64,000 bases of DNA, from contig NZ_JANCLX010000012.1 in assembly GCF_024295805.1 (NCBI RefSeq), positions 62,001 through 126,000 on the forward strand, in the 5' to 3' direction. Under the pieces are notes generated by a model. It was not told the DNA's origin and did not search any database. It saw nothing but the letters and a program-made list of their open reading frames with translations. The position numbers were made by a program, and so were the translations under genes. How positions within the stretch are numbered: position 1 is the first letter of the stretch; every line of letters begins with the position of its first letter. Below, piece by piece: positions 44,244-53,301 of this stretch. Origin of the DNA: Streptomyces cucumeris. GTDB taxonomy: Bacteria; Actinomycetota; Actinomycetes; Streptomycetales; Streptomycetaceae.

Positions 44244-44360
44244 TCAGCGGGCGAGCACGACCGTGACCTCCGAGTCCGGGTAGCCGCCACACGATTCCAG
44301 TTCGCATCGCCATCCTTGACGGCACGCCCGGCATGGTGACGGCCCCACAACCGTGACCAT
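44244..44360 (-). CDS. Cys-rich microprotein (prophage)
   Basis: 38 residues: MVTVVGPSPCRACRQGWRCE, then LESCGGYPDSEVTVVLAR. Four Cys in C-x2-C..C..C suggest a zinc knuckle. No clear ribosome site, but a stem (CCCTCG / CGAGAGGG, ~44197-44229) follows the stop. Phage microproteins of this style are common; moderate confidence that it is expressed. Confidence 0.4.
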   Translation of the reverse strand: MVTVVGPSPCRACRQGWRCELESCGGYPDSEVTVVLAR

Positions 44361-44376
44361 GGCCAGATACGCGCCA

Positions 44377-44412
44377 CAGTGGGGCCGCCTGCCCAGGCAG
44401 TCGGCCCCACTG
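44377..44412 (-). terminator. Terminator of metalloprotease-like gene
   Basis: 11-bp stem CAGTGGGGCCG / CGGCCCCACTG with inner CCTGCC/GGCAG pairing, 14 bases after the stop. Confidence 0.75.
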
Positions 44413-44425
44413 CGTCTGGTGAGGA

Positions 44426-44974
44426 CTACTTGTTCCCGGTACGCATCACCGCTGCGGGGCTGCTCCAGTCACCTTCGCCCTTGCCCGAGTGGCCGTACCA
44501 GTTGTGGCCGAACTCGTGGGCGGCGAGCAGGGCGAAGTCCCCGGGGCACCGCGGCTTCGTGCAGAGCATGATCTGTTTCCCGCCTGAGTTGCAACCGTAT
44601 GCCGCCTGGCGCCCACCGCAGCTGACGTAAGCGGGTATGCAGTCCACGGAAGTGCCGCTGGACTTTGTCTCGACGCCTCCGCCCCAGTAGTTCGCACCCT
44701 TGCGGATATCTGCCGCGAATTCCCTACACATGGGTTTGAGGTGGTATTCCCACCTGGGCCGGGGCCGGTGGTACTCGGTCGTGGAGGCATGGGAAGCGGA
44801 GCTTTTGCCGGACATGACGGTGTCAATGGGCCTGTTGCCGTCCCGCTGCTGTTCGGTCGCGGTGGCAGAATGGGACGCGCCTTTCGGCTCGGCGGCGCCT
44901 GCTGTGAACGGCACCGTGATGGCAACGATGGCCGCCAGGGCGACTCCTGCTCGTCGGAGTACGCGAATGGACAC
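44426..44974 (-). CDS. Secreted zinc-metallopeptidase-like protein (prophage cargo)
   Basis: 182 residues. Signal peptide MSIRVLRRAGVALAAIVAIT..TAGAAEP, cleaved near residue 28. The mature protein has a Ser/Thr/His-rich stretch then a small domain with four or more Cys (VDCIPAYVSCGG, YGCNSGG, LCTKPRCPG) and the zinc motif HEFGHNWYGH. A downstream SSPAAVM resembles a Met-turn. HExxH with a third His five residues after the second is not the exact metzincin spacing, so the class is uncertain. It is not a tail or lysis gene; a secreted moron affecting the host colony is inferred. ATG 44974. Confidence 0.7.
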   Translation of the reverse strand: MSIRVLRRAGVALAAIVAITVPFTAGAAEPKGASHSATATEQQRDGNRPIDTVMSGKSSASHASTTEYHRPRPRWEYHLKPMCREFAADIRKGANYWGGGVETKSSGTSVDCIPAYVSCGGRQAAYGCNSGGKQIMLCTKPRCPGDFALLAAHEFGHNWYGHSGKGEGDWSSPAAVMRTGNK

Positions 44975-45318
44975 GGGAGTTTCCTCTCGCTGTGCTGTCG
45001 GATGTTGAGCCGGGGCTTACAGTCACGTGAAGCCAAGCCGGGTTCCTGTGATATGAGGGACGGGGCACCGACGCATGAGTCCTCGCGTTTTGCCCATTCG
45101 TTACAAACGCAGCGCGCGTCCACCCGTCCGTGCTCTTCCCGTCGCGCCCTGGCCTCGGGGTGTAGGGCACGCGCAGCTATGCGACTCCTCAGCACCACAT
45201 GTTGGCTTCCCCCCAATTCAGGGGGCTTTCTCCGCGTAAGGGCACCAGGGCCGTTTGGCACCCAACCGGACACGACCGGTAACACCAAGGAAGCGGCGAG
45301 GGCTGCGCGCGACGAAGA
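44975..45318. other. Intergenic region between cargo gene and lysis genes
   Basis: About 344 bases, with lower GC than neighbours in places. It probably carries the promoter of the protease-like gene. A CCCC/GGGG mini-stem at ~45217-45231 is the only structure noticed. Short frames in it have no ribosome sites. Confidence 0.4.
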
Positions 45319-45348
45319 GCCCCCTCCGGCCCGGAGGCCAGAGGGGGC
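45319..45348 (-). terminator. Terminator of the phage late (structural/lysis) transcript
   Basis: Stem GCCCCCTC / GAGGGGGC enclosing a GGCC-rich inner loop, eight bases after the last lysis gene. Confidence 0.8.
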
Positions 45349-45355
45349 ACGTTCG

Positions 45356-45604
45356 TCAATGCTGGAAGAGGGCTATCAGGCCGGTCGCGGCACCAGCCAC
45401 ACCAGCCAGCACGGCGATAGTGGGCAGTGGCCAGCGGCCACGCTCCAGCAAGCGGATCCTGTTCTCGTGATCGGAAAGCTGCGCGGTCTGTCCCGTCAAT
45501 GCCTCGAGTTTGGAATCCACTCTGGTGACGGCATCGTGCAGTGACCTCATCTCCTGGTACATCTGTGCCGAGCTGATGAACACGCCCGGGTCCTGGGGTG
45601 TCAC
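45356..45604 (-). CDS. Holin-accessory-like membrane protein (XhlA-type)
   Basis: 82 residues. Helical N-terminal part with heptads (MYQEMRSLHDAVTRVDSKLEAL..HENRIRLLE) followed by one C-terminal membrane helix PTIAVLAGVAGAATGLIAL. Coiled-coil plus single tail helix is the hemolysin XhlA/holin-accessory layout. GTG 45604 overlaps the holin stop (GTGA). Confidence 0.65.
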   Translation of the reverse strand: MTPQDPGVFISSAQMYQEMRSLHDAVTRVDSKLEALTGQTAQLSDHENRIRLLERGRWPLPTIAVLAGVAGAATGLIALFQH

Positions 45605-45831
45605 AGGCGGCGCCGCACGGTCTCAGTGAGCCCCGGGCCCTCCGTCCCGCCGGACGATGCCACAGCGGTCAGCAGCGCCAGGACCGCCGCCAGTCCGCCG
45701 ACGGACAGCGCCTGGCCCCAGTCGACGTCGAGGATGCCGAGGCCGTCCCCGCTGAGGAGAGCGAGCTCGGCCTGTGCGAACGTCCTGACGACCCGTTCGA
45801 CGGTGGCCTTCCAGAAGCCGCGAGTCAGCAT
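45601..45831 (-). CDS. Phage holin (r1t-like)
   Basis: 76 residues: FWKATVERVVRTFAQAELALLSG, DWGQALSVGGLAAVLALLTAVAS, then a charged tail. The amphipathic first helix, WG-L-VG-AA--ALLTA membrane helix and size match r1t-type holins of actinophages. It starts three bases after the endolysin stop and would form the membrane lesion that releases or activates the endolysin. Confidence 0.82.
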   Translation of the reverse strand: MLTRGFWKATVERVVRTFAQAELALLSGDGLGILDVDWGQALSVGGLAAVLALLTAVASSGGTEGPGLTETVRRRL

Positions 45832-45833
45832 GA

Positions 45834-46646
45834 TCACTTTCCTCCGTATGCCTTGGTGTGGGCGAACGCCCAGCCGCGCGGGCCGATCGCGGTGTCGTGC
45901 TTGAGCCCGGGCGCCCGGAACTGGGTGTACTTGTTGTGGAAGCGGGCCACGGCCTCCTGTGTCTGGGGCCCGTAGTTGTCGGCGTAGGGCACCGAGGCGG
46001 CGAGGAACCCGAGCTTCTTCATGACCTTCTGGAGACCGCGGGCGGACGGCGACTTTGAGTTCGGCCGCAGGCCGGCGGGGAACGCGGGCGGCTGGTACCT
46101 GGTGCCGCTCCCGGCCGGGGGCGGATCCGTGTCGCGGTCCTGGCCGCCGGGTCGGGGCGCGCCCTTCTTCACCCAGGCGTACAGCGGTCCGCCAGGGCAA
46201 GCCGTCGCGTATCCGTCGCGGTGGCCCCGGATCTCGTCCCCCGCATCGCCATGCGTGCGCAGGTACTCGATGGCGTCCCGGATCCCGCTCAGCATCGCGT
46301 CGGTGGGCTTGGTCATGCCCTCGCTGCCGAGCAGCGCGCAGACGGCGTAGTGGTTGCTGTTGAGGGCGTAGTTGCCGTTGGCGCCGGTGCGCTTGTGGGC
46401 GCCTCGGCCCTCGTAGACGTACCCGTGCTCGCACACCAGCATCGAGTACGCGATGTCGGAGTAGTTCTCCTTCTTGTTCGCCAGGTGCGCGGCGCGGATG
46501 TCCCGCACGTAGTCGTCACACCGGTCGTGCGAGCGGCTGGTGTACCGCTCGCCGAGGTAGTGCACCTTCACCCCTCGGGTCGAGGCGATGTAGGTGGCCG
46601 CCGAGGTGGCCGGTGCTCCCCACTGGGAGCGGTGAATGAGTCTCAT
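45834..46646 (-). CDS. Endolysin: PGRP/amidase_2 plus C-terminal peptidoglycan-binding domain
   Basis: 270 residues. Amidase domain ~1-155: VKVHYLGERY (first zinc His), DIAYSMLVCEHGYVYEGRG, SNHYAVCALLGSEG, EIRGHRDGYATACPG (second His and Cys). A Pro-rich linker follows, then a binding domain ~200-270 (SARGLQKVMKKLGFL, YGPQTQEAVARFHNKY). This is N-acetylmuramoyl-L-alanine amidase architecture. ATG 46646 follows GGAGGATCC. No signal peptide, so release needs the holin. Confidence 0.9.
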   Translation of the reverse strand: MRLIHRSQWGAPATSAATYIASTRGVKVHYLGERYTSRSHDRCDDYVRDIRAAHLANKKENYSDIAYSMLVCEHGYVYEGRGAHKRTGANGNYALNSNHYAVCALLGSEGMTKPTDAMLSGIRDAIEYLRTHGDAGDEIRGHRDGYATACPGGPLYAWVKKGAPRPGGQDRDTDPPPAGSGTRYQPPAFPAGLRPNSKSPSARGLQKVMKKLGFLAASVPYADNYGPQTQEAVARFHNKYTQFRAPGLKHDTAIGPRGWAFAHTKAYGGK

Positions 46647-46707
46647 GGATCCTCCAGGCATGCGAAACGCCCCGGCCGGGCGGCGCGGGGCGGCGGTTGC
46701 TCTCGGG

Positions 46708-47205
46708 TCAGCTGGCGGTCTCGTAGGTGAACGTCATGCGCAGCTGGTGGCCGGAGGCGAGGGTGACCGGCACGGTGGGCTGAAGGAACGATGCCGTGGT
46801 GGTGGTCGAGTTGGTGGGGAAGAACGGTGATGCGGTGGTCGCGGCCGGGCTGATGACCGTCTGCCCCATCCAGCGGGTACCGGCCAGCAGGTGGGCATGC
46901 CCGACGTAGGAGCACCCGGCGTTGGCCGCGGCGAACGGCAGTGCCCACGCGTAGTTCCCGGCCCCGTAGGTAGTGGTCGAGCCGGTGATCAGGTTGATGT
47001 GCGCTGTACAGGTGCGGCCGACCTTGAGATACCGGCCGGCCAGCGTGCCGTTGCCCAGGACCGGGTTGGTGGTGGCCGCCGTCCAGGCCGGGGTGTACGA
47101 GGTCCAGGCCGCGAACATCTCGTTGAACTGGTCACGGACCTCGGTGTTCAGCATGGTGTCGGTGACGGTCTCACCGGCGTTCCATGTGCGGGGCGCGAAG
47201 GTCAC
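46708..47205 (-). CDS. Phage tail-tip/receptor-binding-like protein
   Basis: 165 residues: FAPRTWNAGETVTDTMLNTEVRDQF at the start, a hallmark of short actinophage tail fibre proteins, then a Thr/Ser/Gly-rich beta region (ATTNPVLGNGTLAGRYLKVG, PFFPTNSTTTTASFLQPT). It lies between the minor tail genes and the endolysin and probably contributes to host adsorption. GTG 47205 overlaps the preceding stop (GTGA). Confidence 0.65.
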   Translation of the reverse strand: MTFAPRTWNAGETVTDTMLNTEVRDQFNEMFAAWTSYTPAWTAATTNPVLGNGTLAGRYLKVGRTCTAHINLITGSTTTYGAGNYAWALPFAAANAGCSYVGHAHLLAGTRWMGQTVISPAATTASPFFPTNSTTTTASFLQPTVPVTLASGHQLRMTFTYETAS

Positions 47206-47636
47206 AGCTCACCTCCGGGATCGGTCGGGCCCGGGGCGGTGGGCTGCTGGTTCGCGGGATTCGCAGGATCGTCGTCGGCCCACCAGAACTGTTCGCGGGT
47301 GGGCAGGCCCGCCAGCGGCGCCTCGACCGCGTCCGGGTCGGCCGGCATGAGCAGGGTCGTCCACCCGGTGAAGTCCCGGCAGCAGGTCATGCGCGGGTCG
47401 GTGGGGGTAACGATCTGCGCCGAGCCGCAGGTGGGGCATTCGGCGAGCCAGCGGCCGGAGTCGATCCGCGCCCACGCGCTCAGCCCGTTGTCGCCCTCGG
47501 GGCGGGGGATGCGCATGCGCAGGACGTACTCGAGACAGATCAGGGCCCGCTCGGGCCACGTGGCCGCGTCCCATTTCGCTTGCGTGCAGGTGGAGGGGCG
47601 GCGGTAGTAGGTCTCGCTGCGGACGATCGCGCCCAC
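47202..47636 (-). CDS. Hypothetical phage protein in tail module
   Basis: 144 residues: YYRRPSTCTQAKWDAATWPERALICLEYVLRM, then CPTCGSAQIVTPTDPRMTCC with paired Cys (possible zinc site) and an acidic, Pro-rich tail. GTG 47636 follows GGGGGTG. Position between tail genes suggests a structural or assembly role. Confidence 0.6.
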   Translation of the reverse strand: MGAIVRSETYYRRPSTCTQAKWDAATWPERALICLEYVLRMRIPRPEGDNGLSAWARIDSGRWLAECPTCGSAQIVTPTDPRMTCCRDFTGWTTLLMPADPDAVEAPLAGLPTREQFWWADDDPANPANQQPTAPGPTDPGGEL

Positions 47637-47650
47637 GCGAGCACCCCCTT

Positions 47651-49972
47651 TCAGTAGGCCAGGCGGGTGGTCAGGCCCAGCGCCGAGTAGGTGGGGTCGC
47701 CGAGGATCCACACGGTGTCGGTGTCGGCGGCGCTGGTGTGGATGTCGAGCTGGTGCCCGGCAAGGCTGAGGGTCTCGGAGTAGCCCTCGAAGAACGCCGT
47801 GGTCTCGCTGGTCGGGGCCTCGGCGGGCAGGCCGGTGATGGTGAGCGCGGTGGAGACGTCCGCGTCCAGCAGCGCCCGATACGTGGCCAGGGGCAGGCTG
47901 TATGCCTGGACGGCGATCTGCCGCAGCTCGGGCAGGGGGTTGGCGTAGCGGTGCACCATCCACCGCAGCGCGGACAGCACGCGGTCGTCGTCGTTCTTCA
48001 ACACGGTGACGTTCTGCTCGTACCGGCCGAAGGCGGCGATGGACGCGGGGCCGGTGATGGTCTGCGTCGCGCCGCCCGGCCGGCTGCCGGTGGCGTAGTT
48101 GACCAGCTTCTGATCATCGTCGGCGAACTCCACGCCGTCCGTCTCGAGATCGGCGTAGGCCAGGGTCACTGCGGGCGCCGGGTTGTAGCGCAGGTCCCGG
48201 CCCTGGAACACCAGCGCCGCGGCGTCCCGGTCGGACAGCAGCCGCCCGGACTCGGTGGCCTCAACCTCCCGCATCATCTCCAGCGCGGACTTGCCGCCCT
48301 CCCCCTGGGAAGCCATCTCATCGAAGGTGCCAGAGACGGTGACAGAGCTGATGCCCGCGTACCCGGCCAGGCGCTCCACGCGCCCCCCGGCGTCTTCACC
48401 CGCGAACCCGGCCGCACCGGCCGCGTAGTGGTCGAGATAATCGGTCAGCGCGAACGGATCCAGGGGCAGGTGCACAGCGACATGGGCCAGTGCACCGGAC
48501 CAGATGCGATTGGCGCCATAGCCGCCCACCCACAGGGTCCGCAGTTGCAGCATGCTGTCGACGAACACGGTGTAGCCGGAGGTGGATCCGTCGAGGTAGA
48601 CCCTGCCCGCCCCCTGGTCGTACAGCAGGTGATGCCACGCCCCGTCGTCCAGCGCACCGGTGGCCACCGATACCGCGGTCCGGGGCAGGCCGGAGCTGGT
48701 GTACTCGATGCCCAGCGCACCGGTGCTGCCGTCGAGAAGGAAATGCAGCTGGTACTGGCCGTCGCTGGACGCGGCCGCGCAGATGAGGCGGCCGCGGGTC
48801 GTGGTGTTAAACCACGCCTCCAAGAACAGCGGGGTGCCACTTGCCTCGGTCTGCGGGCCGAGGTCGCCGCGCAGATACCGCCCCGACGTCGCCGACACCG
48901 GGGTCAACTGCGCCGCGCTCTGACCGGTGGCCGGCGGGCCGGCCGTCTCACCGAAGGTGACGGTGCCGCCGGTACCGCCCTGGATCTGCCGCATGGATCC
49001 TGCGCCCAGGCCGGAGATGTCCCCGGCCGTGGTGGAGTCGGCCGGCTCCGACATCGGGTAGTACGCCGAAGGCCCGAGCCGCAGCACCTCCTCGACCAGC
49101 AGCGGCTGCAACTGCGGCAGCCGGGCCAGCCATTTGAACAGGTCCGTGGCGGTGATGGTGACCTTGGACAGCAGCCCGTTCCAGGAGATCGGCCACTGAT
49201 TCACCATGCCCCGGAACCGCGGATGCAGCCGCGCGCCGTCGCCGTCCAGCCCTGTTGGCACCGCGCCTTCCTCGACCTGGACGTCATCGACCCACGCCTG
49301 ATCTCCCGCCGCGGGGGAGGTGAGGGAGGTGGTGACGTCCAGCCGGTGCACGGCGGCCGTCGTGGTCCAGGTGACGGTGATCTGTTGCCACGCTCCCGTC
49401 GTGGTCGAGGGGGCGCCTGCGGTGGTGCCGTCGATGACCAGCCGCACCGGCGGGTCACCGGCCGCCACCCACACCCACGCGCTGGCGGTGTGGGTCACGC
49501 CGATGTTCAGCCCGTACAGCGTCTGCCCGTACAGGCCGCCGGTCCCGGAGTCGTCCCAGTTGACCAGGCGGGACCAGGTGCCGGAGTGGGAACGGGTGTC
49601 GTCGTTGAACGACGACAGCGGCCCGGGGCTGCCGTAGTCCCAGCCGCCGGAATCCTGGTCCCCCGTCTCGTCCTGGAAACTGGGGTGCCGCACCAGGTTC
49701 TTCGCCGTGCTGACGACCTGGACGCGGATCGGGCAGTTGCGCCGCACATTCGGGTAGTACGGCGAGGCGGCGTTGCCCGAGGTGAAGCGACCGTCGGAGT
49801 TGTCCAGGACCAGGGTCGCGGTGGCGGGCTGGGTCTCGGACAGCTCATCGGACGCCCCCCGGTCGATCTTCACCCCCTCGCCGAGGTTGACCCAGCCGGT
49901 GATGTCCGTCCAGGTGACCGCGGCCGCGGTCGGCGCGTAGCCGAACGCGGCCTCTACCGCGATGCGGATCAC
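47651..49972 (-). CDS. Minor tail protein with LamG-like domains
   Basis: 773 residues. An N-terminal tail-hub-like part (TDITGWVNLGEGVKIDRG, TATLVLDNSDGRFT) is followed by a jelly-roll carbohydrate-binding-like segment (~90-230), a LamG/concanavalin-type fold (~330-480: ALGIEYTSSGLPRT, DGAWHHLLYDQGAGRVYLDG), and a C-terminal part. Such domains bind cell-surface glycans; the protein is likely the tail-tip adhesin. GTG 49972 overlaps the tape-measure stop (GTGA). Confidence 0.75.
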   Translation of the reverse strand: MIRIAVEAAFGYAPTAAAVTWTDITGWVNLGEGVKIDRGASDELSETQPATATLVLDNSDGRFTSGNAASPYYPNVRRNCPIRVQVVSTAKNLVRHPSFQDETGDQDSGGWDYGSPGPLSSFNDDTRSHSGTWSRLVNWDDSGTGGLYGQTLYGLNIGVTHTASAWVWVAAGDPPVRLVIDGTTAGAPSTTTGAWQQITVTWTTTAAVHRLDVTTSLTSPAAGDQAWVDDVQVEEGAVPTGLDGDGARLHPRFRGMVNQWPISWNGLLSKVTITATDLFKWLARLPQLQPLLVEEVLRLGPSAYYPMSEPADSTTAGDISGLGAGSMRQIQGGTGGTVTFGETAGPPATGQSAAQLTPVSATSGRYLRGDLGPQTEASGTPLFLEAWFNTTTRGRLICAAASSDGQYQLHFLLDGSTGALGIEYTSSGLPRTAVSVATGALDDGAWHHLLYDQGAGRVYLDGSTSGYTVFVDSMLQLRTLWVGGYGANRIWSGALAHVAVHLPLDPFALTDYLDHYAAGAAGFAGEDAGGRVERLAGYAGISSVTVSGTFDEMASQGEGGKSALEMMREVEATESGRLLSDRDAAALVFQGRDLRYNPAPAVTLAYADLETDGVEFADDDQKLVNYATGSRPGGATQTITGPASIAAFGRYEQNVTVLKNDDDRVLSALRWMVHRYANPLPELRQIAVQAYSLPLATYRALLDADVSTALTITGLPAEAPTSETTAFFEGYSETLSLAGHQLDIHTSAADTDTVWILGDPTYSALGLTTRLAY

Positions 49973-52900
49973 AGGCTCACCCCCAGATTCATCCCGCCCA
50001 GATCCCGCTTGAACTTCAGCAGCTCTTTGCGGATCGCCCTCGCGGTGGCGTGCGGGTCCAGGGCGCCGGTCACATCGACATGAATGTGCACCTCGCTCGG
50101 CCGCGCCGAGCCCCTCGCCGAGGGCGCTGCGGCGGGCTTGCCGACCACAGGCCGGACGGCGGAGACCGTGCCCGCCACGCTGCCCATGGCCGACTCCAGC
50201 ACCGGCACACGCTCCAGCAGGCCGCGGGCCAGGCCCTCGGTGGAGTACCGGCCGATCTCCGCCATGACCGTACTGGGGCTCTTGATGCCCAGCGCCCGGC
50301 GGATCGACTTCTGCATCCCCTTGGCGATCTTGAGCATCAGCTTCTCAATGTTCTTCTGCTGACCCTCCAAGCCCTTGAGGAAGCCTTTCCCGGCGTTCTT
50401 CCCCGAGTCGTACAGCCGGTCCGCACCCAGGCGGCCGAGGTTGTCCGACCCGGTGTTGATCCGCTGTTGCAGGGAGTTGATCGTCCCCAGGGTCCCCTTG
50501 TCCGCCCCGGCCAGTGCGGAGGCGTAGGCGTACCCGGCCTCGGGGCCCATGTTGAGGATCTGCCGCAGCACCGTCTTGTGCAGGCCCCGCTTGCCGAGCA
50601 TGTCCACATACCGGGTGAACTGCTTGATCTGTGCGAGCTTGCTGGCGAGTCCGGCCTTGATGCTGCCCGCGGTCACCTGTCCCTCGTCGATCCCGAGATT
50701 CGACAGCTGCGCGCTGCTCTTCGCCGTGGACGCTGTCTCGCTGGCGAACTTCCTTGCATCCGCGATCCGCTTCGCCAGAGCGTCCCGCTGCGAGGCCAGC
50801 GATTGCAGCCGCTTGGTGGTCCGGTTCAGCTGGCCGACCAGCCGGTTGTCCTTACGGCCGGAGAACGCATCCCAGATGTCTCCGGCGAGCCTCTTCGCCG
50901 TGGAGGCGATCTGGGACCTGGTACCGGTCAGCCCCTTGATCATGCCCGCCCCGGCGTCCCGGCCGAGCTTCTGCATCTTCCTCGAGGGCGAGGCGATCTC
51001 CAACTCGGCCCGCACACCCAGCAGCGCAGCGCCCGCGGTCCGCCCAGCCGCGGCCCGCAGCGCCCCGGCCTGGGAGGCCATGCCCGTGATCAGGCCGCGC
51101 ACCATGTCCACGCCCGCGGCGCGCACGTCGCCGGTCCTGCTGGCTGCGGATCCGGCGGCCGAACTGGTCGCGGCCGCGCGGGCGCCGCTCAGGTGCAGGC
51201 GCCCCTCGTTGAGGGCCTGCATGAACCGCACCCCGTACCGGGCCACGGCCTTCGCCCGCATGACGAACTCGCCGTTGGAGACCATCGCCAGGATGGAGTC
51301 CGAGGTGCCGCTGCCCGGCCCGCGGACTGCCCCGCCTCCGGGGAATCCCTGGACCGGGCCGCCGGAGGCGTAGCCGCGGACCAGGCCCCCGCGCGCGAAC
51401 CCGGGCCCGCCGAGCGCCGCGATCGCCGCCCGGGCCGCACCCAGTCCTACGGTGACGACATTGATCGGAACCGTCTTGCCAGTGACAGAGGCGATCCAGG
51501 AGCGGGCCCGGGATACCCCGGCATACACCCCGCTGGGGTCCGCACTCAAAGCAGGGCGCCGGCCCTTCACCGTGTTGAGCGAGGAGATCGACCGCTTCAC
51601 CGCGCCGAACAGGCCGGACGGTTCCGCGCTGATCGTGGGCTTTCGGCCCTTGATTCCGTTCAGGGCGGCGGCGGACCGCTTGACCGCGCTGAACAGATCG
51701 AAGGGGCTGGCCCCGATCTTCGGGGTGGCCTTCTTCCCGTCGAGTTCGTCCAGCCTGCGCTGCGCGTCGTGCAGTTTCTTGGTCCACTCGCGGATGTCGG
51801 CGCCCAGCTTGGCCTTGCGTTCCTTGCTCAGGTTCTTGTCGTCGAGCTTGTTCCGCGCCTCAGAGATCTTGTCCTTCAGATCCGAGATGTCGCCCTGCAG
51901 CCGGACCTTCTTCGGCATGTTGTCCAGCGAGCGCTTCCACCCGTCGACCTTGCCGATGGCCTTGTCGAACGAGGCGTCGGTGTCCTTGCGGAACTGCTCG
52001 ACCGCGGCCGCGCCCTTCTTGAAGTACTTGCCGACCCCTGGCACCCAGCCGAACGCCTTGGCACCAATACCGGTGACGGAGGAGACGAAGGTCAGAATGC
52101 CGCCGACCACGAGCTGTAGCCCCTGCAACGCGATCTTCGCGAACTGGAGCACCGGTACGCCCAGCCCGGCGAACACCTCGGTCACGATCTCCCGGAACCG
52201 CTGGCTCTTCTTCCACGCGGTGATGAACGCCGCACCCAGCAGCACCACCCCTGCGACCACCGCCCCCACCGGGTTCGCGGTCAACGCCCCGTTCAGCACC
52301 ATCTGGGCAGCAGCCCAGCCCATCGTGGCCAGCCGGATCGCAATCAGGCTGGTAGCCAGGAACTGGAGCGTCTCCGGCGGCAGCGCCGCAATCACCCTGG
52401 CAAACGCGTTCGCCAACGTCGCGGTCGTCCCCAGGAGCGGGCCGAGCGCCACCAGCAGGTTCCCCGCCGCCGCCCCCAGGTTGCCCAGTGCTCCGGCTCC
52501 GTTGCCCGCCATGTCCAGGAACTTCTGGAAGCCCTCGCTCTGCCCGAGCCCTTGACCCCAGCGGGCGAACTTCTCCGTCAGGTCCTCGATGGAGGTGGAC
52601 ATCTTTCCCGAGGCGGGAAGGAAGGCGTTCACGATCCCGCCGATGCCAACAGCGATGTCCTTCGCGGAATTCAGGAACGCGGGGAACGTCGTCTTCGCCG
52701 CGCCGTCCAGCCGCTGAACCAGCCGGTCGAACGCGCCGCCCTTGACCGCCTGGTCGATCCGGTCGACGAACCCGCCCAGCCCCGCCGCCGCTGTCTTCAC
52801 CAGCGGCGTCAAGCTGGGGAGCATGTTCCGCAGCACACCGAGGCCCTTGGTGAAGATCGGCATGGTGGTGCTGCTGAGGCTGTCGGACCACTTTCCGAAA

Positions 52901-53301
52901 TCGCTTTTCAGCCCGATGAACGCCTTCGCCGTATCCCGCGTCGCAGGCGGCATCTTGGCCAGCGCGTCCTTGTACGCCTTCTGCGCGTCGGCCGCCTTCT
53001 GCCCGCCCTCGGCCGCCGCTTCCTGAGCCTTGGTGTATAGCTCGGACGCCTCGGTCACGTCGGCCAGCTGCGGCTTGACGGCCGCGCCGAACGCGCCGGC
53101 CGCAGCCCCCGCCGAGGCGAACGCCGCGACCATGGCCCCCGTACCGGCCAGCACCGCAGCGCCCATCGGTGCGGCACCGCCGATCGCCCCGAGTTTCAGC
53201 AGCCGCTGGCCCAGCCGGTCTGCCGAGTCCCCGGCCTGGTTCAGAACCCGGGACAGCCGGTCGTTGCCGTCGAGGGTGAACCGCATCCGCCGATCAGCCA
53301 T
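49969..53301 (-). CDS. Tape measure protein
   Basis: 1,110 residues, the longest phage gene. It opens MRFTLDGNDRLSRVLNQAGDSADRL, has Ala/Gly-rich hydrophobic stretches (~45-85, ~280-350, ~380-420) and long coiled segments, and near the C-terminus GIKSPSTVMAEIGRYSTEGLARGL, typical of actinophage tape measures. Length sets tail length; at ~0.15 nm per residue this predicts about 165 nm. It overlaps the gpG-T product by eight bases. Confidence 0.93.
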   Translation of the reverse strand: MADRRMRFTLDGNDRLSRVLNQAGDSADRLGQRLLKLGAIGGAAPMGAAVLAGTGAMVAAFASAGAAAGAFGAAVKPQLADVTEASELYTKAQEAAAEGGQKAADAQKAYKDALAKMPPATRDTAKAFIGLKSDFGKWSDSLSSTTMPIFTKGLGVLRNMLPSLTPLVKTAAAGLGGFVDRIDQAVKGGAFDRLVQRLDGAAKTTFPAFLNSAKDIAVGIGGIVNAFLPASGKMSTSIEDLTEKFARWGQGLGQSEGFQKFLDMAGNGAGALGNLGAAAGNLLVALGPLLGTTATLANAFARVIAALPPETLQFLATSLIAIRLATMGWAAAQMVLNGALTANPVGAVVAGVVLLGAAFITAWKKSQRFREIVTEVFAGLGVPVLQFAKIALQGLQLVVGGILTFVSSVTGIGAKAFGWVPGVGKYFKKGAAAVEQFRKDTDASFDKAIGKVDGWKRSLDNMPKKVRLQGDISDLKDKISEARNKLDDKNLSKERKAKLGADIREWTKKLHDAQRRLDELDGKKATPKIGASPFDLFSAVKRSAAALNGIKGRKPTISAEPSGLFGAVKRSISSLNTVKGRRPALSADPSGVYAGVSRARSWIASVTGKTVPINVVTVGLGAARAAIAALGGPGFARGGLVRGYASGGPVQGFPGGGAVRGPGSGTSDSILAMVSNGEFVMRAKAVARYGVRFMQALNEGRLHLSGARAAATSSAAGSAASRTGDVRAAGVDMVRGLITGMASQAGALRAAAGRTAGAALLGVRAELEIASPSRKMQKLGRDAGAGMIKGLTGTRSQIASTAKRLAGDIWDAFSGRKDNRLVGQLNRTTKRLQSLASQRDALAKRIADARKFASETASTAKSSAQLSNLGIDEGQVTAGSIKAGLASKLAQIKQFTRYVDMLGKRGLHKTVLRQILNMGPEAGYAYASALAGADKGTLGTINSLQQRINTGSDNLGRLGADRLYDSGKNAGKGFLKGLEGQQKNIEKLMLKIAKGMQKSIRRALGIKSPSTVMAEIGRYSTEGLARGLLERVPVLESAMGSVAGTVSAVRPVVGKPAAAPSARGSARPSEVHIHVDVTGALDPHATARAIRKELLKFKRDLGGMNLGVSL

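Noticed and set aside
44823..45170. 115-codon minus-strand frame upstream of the protease-like gene
   Set aside because: No ribosome site, Arg/Ser/His-rich shadow composition, and it overlaps the signal peptide region.
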